Assembly: GCA_025642065.1 (NCBI GenBank)
Contig: JAODUP010000846.1
Coordinates: 1-64,000, forward strand
Direction: 5' to 3'
DNA length: 64,000 nt
Source of the DNA: Paralvinella palmiformis
Lineage: Eukaryota > Annelida > Polychaeta > Terebellida > Alvinellidae
Shown: positions 61,016 through 64,000 of the stretch, one piece after another
Layout of the letters: each line of letters opens with the position of its first letter
Numbering within the stretch: position 1 is the stretch's first letter
Translations under genes and position numbers: made by a program
The notes under the pieces: generated by a model
The model's database searches: none
Seen by the model: the letters and a program-made list of their open reading frames with translations, nothing else
What the model was told of the DNA's origin: nothing

Positions 61016-61531
61016 TGAGGAATAATAAGTGGATATCATACAAAAGAATAATTTGCAAATTTTTTTTCAGTAAATTAGGAATAGAAGTAGTAGTAGTACT
61101 ACTAGAAGTAGAATTGAAACAAGCAATAATAGAAGTGAAACCAGTAATAGTAGAAGTACTAATATTATACTATAGTAGGAAAAGGACTAGAAGATTTAGT
61201 TTTGTTATTTTTTGTTATTTTTGTTTTTGTTAAATTATAGCAAAATAAATAATTATAATAATAGCAGCTATAAATCAACAGACGTATTACTGGCAGTAGT
61301 AGTGATGGTAATAATTGGTTTTGTTATTGTCAATGATGCTGATGTTATCATATAATTAATAGTAAGTGTAATATTTGTGTCATTAGTTGTAACAAGATGC
61401 CATTTGTTTGCTTTAATCTCATTAATTAATGGCCGAGAACGTCAACAAATAACCGCAATTTTTATCTACGTCGGACATATGAGGTGAGGCTTCTATTAAA
61501 TGTATAAATAATAAAACAGCTCTAGCTAGAT

Positions 61532-61573
<42 letters not shown>

Positions 61574-62385
61574 TTTAATCGTATTCCTCATAATATGATT
61601 GCATTTTATCATCACAATCAGATATATGAGTCCATAATATTAGCACAATAGAGAAAATATGGAATGGAAATTCGATATCGTGGAAGCAAAATATGAACTG
61701 GACGAGCTTGGTTACAAACATTAAACTGATAGATATCGATTATCTTGAGATGTGGTAAAATCACTCTCCAAAATCTATCAATGATAAACACCCACTTTAC
61801 ATAACTTTGACAACGGCGGGTGGCAGGAATCGTATACGAGAACACTACAACATCAAGTTGTATGGATAGGATATCCAAGAAGTAAAAGCTAATTCTCTCA
61901 ATTCAATTGATAATAGACAAATAATAATTGTCGACCTATTTGGTAAAACAAGCAGTCATTCCTTCTATATCGTTAATATATTAGCATATTGTAACTTCTA
62001 GGATGGCGTTATTTTATGGGAGCTTCGTGTTCCGTTCCTTAGCTGTATACAAACCTTTATCATCCATGCTTATAATGTAAACAGGATATTCAGTACGAGT
62101 AGTTACGAAAGTGAAAACACCAGAATTCGGGATATAGGAATCTAGCCACATAACAACTGACTACGGTTTCGACTGCGCCGTATTCGATATAAGGAGAAGT
62201 CCGAACAAGTCACGTGACTTGGATCCACTCCCCAAATGGATTCTGAAGTAAAGTGGGGATCAACTTCTACCACTGATAAAAGCCATTGTCCATAACTCAA
62301 TGGATTAGTCAGTGATGCCGTTGTGTTCGCAATGAGCCACCATAATACCGCTGCTTCACATATCTCGGTTGGATAAGGATGAGAT
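61016..62385. other. Noncoding with (TA)n
   Basis: (TA)n at 61,535-61,570, TAG/AGT triplets at 61,085-61,180. No recognised gene; ORFs at 61,015-61,233 and 61,618-61,878 have no visible domain. Confidence 0.5.
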
Positions 62386-62389
62386 CAAG

Positions 62390-63720
62390 AATTATCGTTA
62401 TGTTTCTAAACTTCCTGTCATTCATAAGCTTATTGGAAAGGTAATAACAGGGCGTGTAGATGAAATTTAGAGCACAATGATCTCAATAATATTTATCAAT
62501 CTGCTTGTAGAGTTCATTCAACACCAACTGTCCACTGTGACATTGCTGGGACTCTTGATGAATGATCCATGACTGCATTAATTATGCTTGATTCATCTGC
62601 AGTTTTCGAGGCATTAGATCATCCAATTCTACGGAAGTGTTTAGAATTCTCCTTTGGAATCAAGGAAAAGGGTTTAACTTAAATAAGGTCGTACCGCACC
62701 GACATAACTCTGTGTGTTTCAGTGATGCATGCAACACCATCAGATGTAGGTCTTCTTTTTGGGATACCACTGGGATCCGTTTTTGGACCAAAGAATGACT
62801 GTGTGCATGCCAAAATTAAATATCATAGTTGTGCCAATGCTAAACAAGTGTACATGACATTACAGTCATCTGAAAATCAGATGATATTTCATCTTCAATT
62901 GAAGCTTGTATTGCAGATATAAGTACTTGGATGAACAGCAACATGTTGAAATAGAATTAGGACAATACAAAATGCATTGTTTTCTCATCTACGCAACCTG
63001 TAAAGAAAACTAAGATTCTTCGCATTAATGTAGGATTCAGTTACATACATTCTTCCATGTCTGTACGACATCTAGGGGTTATATTAGATAATACTCTAGG
63101 AATGGAGTAGCAGGTGAATTATGTATGTAGGTGTTGTTATTATCAAATAAGAACTATAGGACTTATATGTAAGTAATAAATGATGGGACGTGCACGACTT
63201 TAGTCCAAACGCTTAATATTTATCGACTGGACTATGCCAATGCATTGCTATATAATATCCCCCTCTCTCTGGTAGACCATCTACAGGGAGGAGTGCAGAA
63301 CTGTGCTGCACGTCTGGTGACACGCCCTCTCATAAGGGAACATATAGCACCAGTTTTGTTCTAGCTGCATTGGCTTCCTGTACATTTCAGATCACTGTAC
63401 AAGATCCTGTTACTTACGTTCAAAGTACTGAATGGAAGAGTACCAGTGTACATAAGCGATCTGATTAAAAAATATATACTAGTCAGAATGCTCCGTTCTG
63501 AGTCCTATTCAAATTTGAGGTTACTAAGAAGCCATACAGCGATGTACGGTGATATGTCCTTACGAGCATCAAATCACAGGCTATGAAATATGTTGACAAA
63601 CCACATTAAACTCACAGCAAGTAAAGAACTATTTTGTAAGATTCTTAAAATCCATTTATTTAAAGTAACATATTTATCAATTTAAACCAAAATAATGAAT
63701 AAGGCGCTATATTAACTATT
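62390..63720 (+). pseudogene. CR1/L2-like reverse transcriptase, second copy, with 3' tail
   Basis: Longer relative of the 14.8-15.8 kb copy. From 62,395 one reads YRYVSKLPVIHKLIGKVI (RT start), then ALIMLDSSAVFEALDHPILRK at 62,575-62,635 (family L-D-L-S-A-A-F-D-T-V-D-H, first catalytic Asp region), IRSY, IPLGSVFGP at 62,766-62,792, and a decayed CANAKQVYMTL where the YADD box should be. STWMNSNML, LDNTLGME, HWLPV and a YGDMSLRAS block follow. The 3' end is aaggcgctatatta with a TTATTA run. Many stops and frameshifts. The catalytic box is lost (A-N-A in place of A-D-D). Confidence 0.85.
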
Positions 63721-63724
63721 GTTA

Positions 63725-64000
63725 TTAATTATTATTATTGTTATTAATGTATATTTAATAAAGCGCCCTTACTAGCAGGAGCCATTCAAAGGCGCTCTAC
63801 AAATAATATGTAATATAATAATACCCCAAATAACATGTCCGTAAAAACCCTGTAATGATTTAAAAGATAATATTTATTTACCTGTGAAAGCGACCTTAAA
63901 TAGGTGTGTTTTTAGAAGAGATTTAACATTTTCAAAACGCATTTCTAATATTTGCCGGCAACCTATATCACAAACTGGGGGATGCAACACTAAACGCACA
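63725..64000 (-). pseudogene. CR1/L2-like element 3' end, minus strand, cut by window edge
   Basis: On the minus strand 63,880-63,945 reads MRFENVKSLLKTHLFKVAF, the usual C-terminal motif of CR1/L2-type ORF2 proteins. The 3' UTR follows, with gagcgcctttgaatggctcc and a final ctttattaaatatacattaataac. It meets the plus-strand element tail to tail at about 63,720. It is partial because the window ends. Confidence 0.65.

Overview
The window looks like intergenic or intronic DNA from an AT-rich invertebrate animal genome. The evidence is long (TA)n, (TAG)n and (GATA/GAT)n microsatellites, no dense open reading frames, tRNA-derived SINE-like units, CR1/L2-type non-LTR retrotransposon remnants, a Ty3/Gypsy element, a Penelope-like element with a hammerhead-type ribozyme motif, and a MULE-type DNA transposon. 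I see no intact host gene, rRNA, functional tRNA gene, CRISPR array or bacterial-style operon. A lophotrochozoan such as a mollusc is possible, but the phylum cannot be fixed from sequence alone.

Layout. 1-33 kb is a mosaic of diverged direct segmental duplications, which I call A (about 1-4.3 kb, 19.1-21.4 kb, 29.0-33.07 kb) and B (10.7-17.3 kb and 22.4-28 kb). They run in the order A-B-A-B-A, as expected of an old tandem duplication later split by mobile-element insertions. A degraded Ty3/Gypsy element (4.3-8.35 kb, minus strand) sits after the first A. The first B holds a CR1/L2-like element whose 5' half is inverted. The second A begins next to a 103-bp tandem repeat, and the second B carries a clean SINE insertion with an 11-bp target duplication. 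Further copies of these segments lie at 44.8-51.1 kb and 54.2-56.6 kb, some inverted.

35.1-42 kb is the region richest in coding remnants. In order it holds: a CR1/L2-like reverse transcriptase fragment; the C-terminal part of a Penelope-like element with its GIY-YIG endonuclease; a TATA box and hammerhead motif typical of a Penelope pseudo-LTR; a frameshifted ORF with a NADAR domain (YbiA/ADP-ribosylglycohydrolase-type) followed by a basic, low-complexity tail; and a 1.9-kb MULE with FLYWCH finger, terminal inverted repeats and a 12-bp target duplication. The NADAR ORF 0.4 kb downstream of a Penelope-type promoter/ribozyme is the most interesting arrangement in the window.

42-64 kb is mostly microsatellite-rich noncoding DNA, with a second copy of the CR1/L2-like RT at 62.4-63.7 kb meeting a minus-strand relative tail to tail at the right edge. 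All coding remnants seen are broken by frameshifts, stops or deletions; none looks currently functional except perhaps the GIY-YIG reading frame taken alone.
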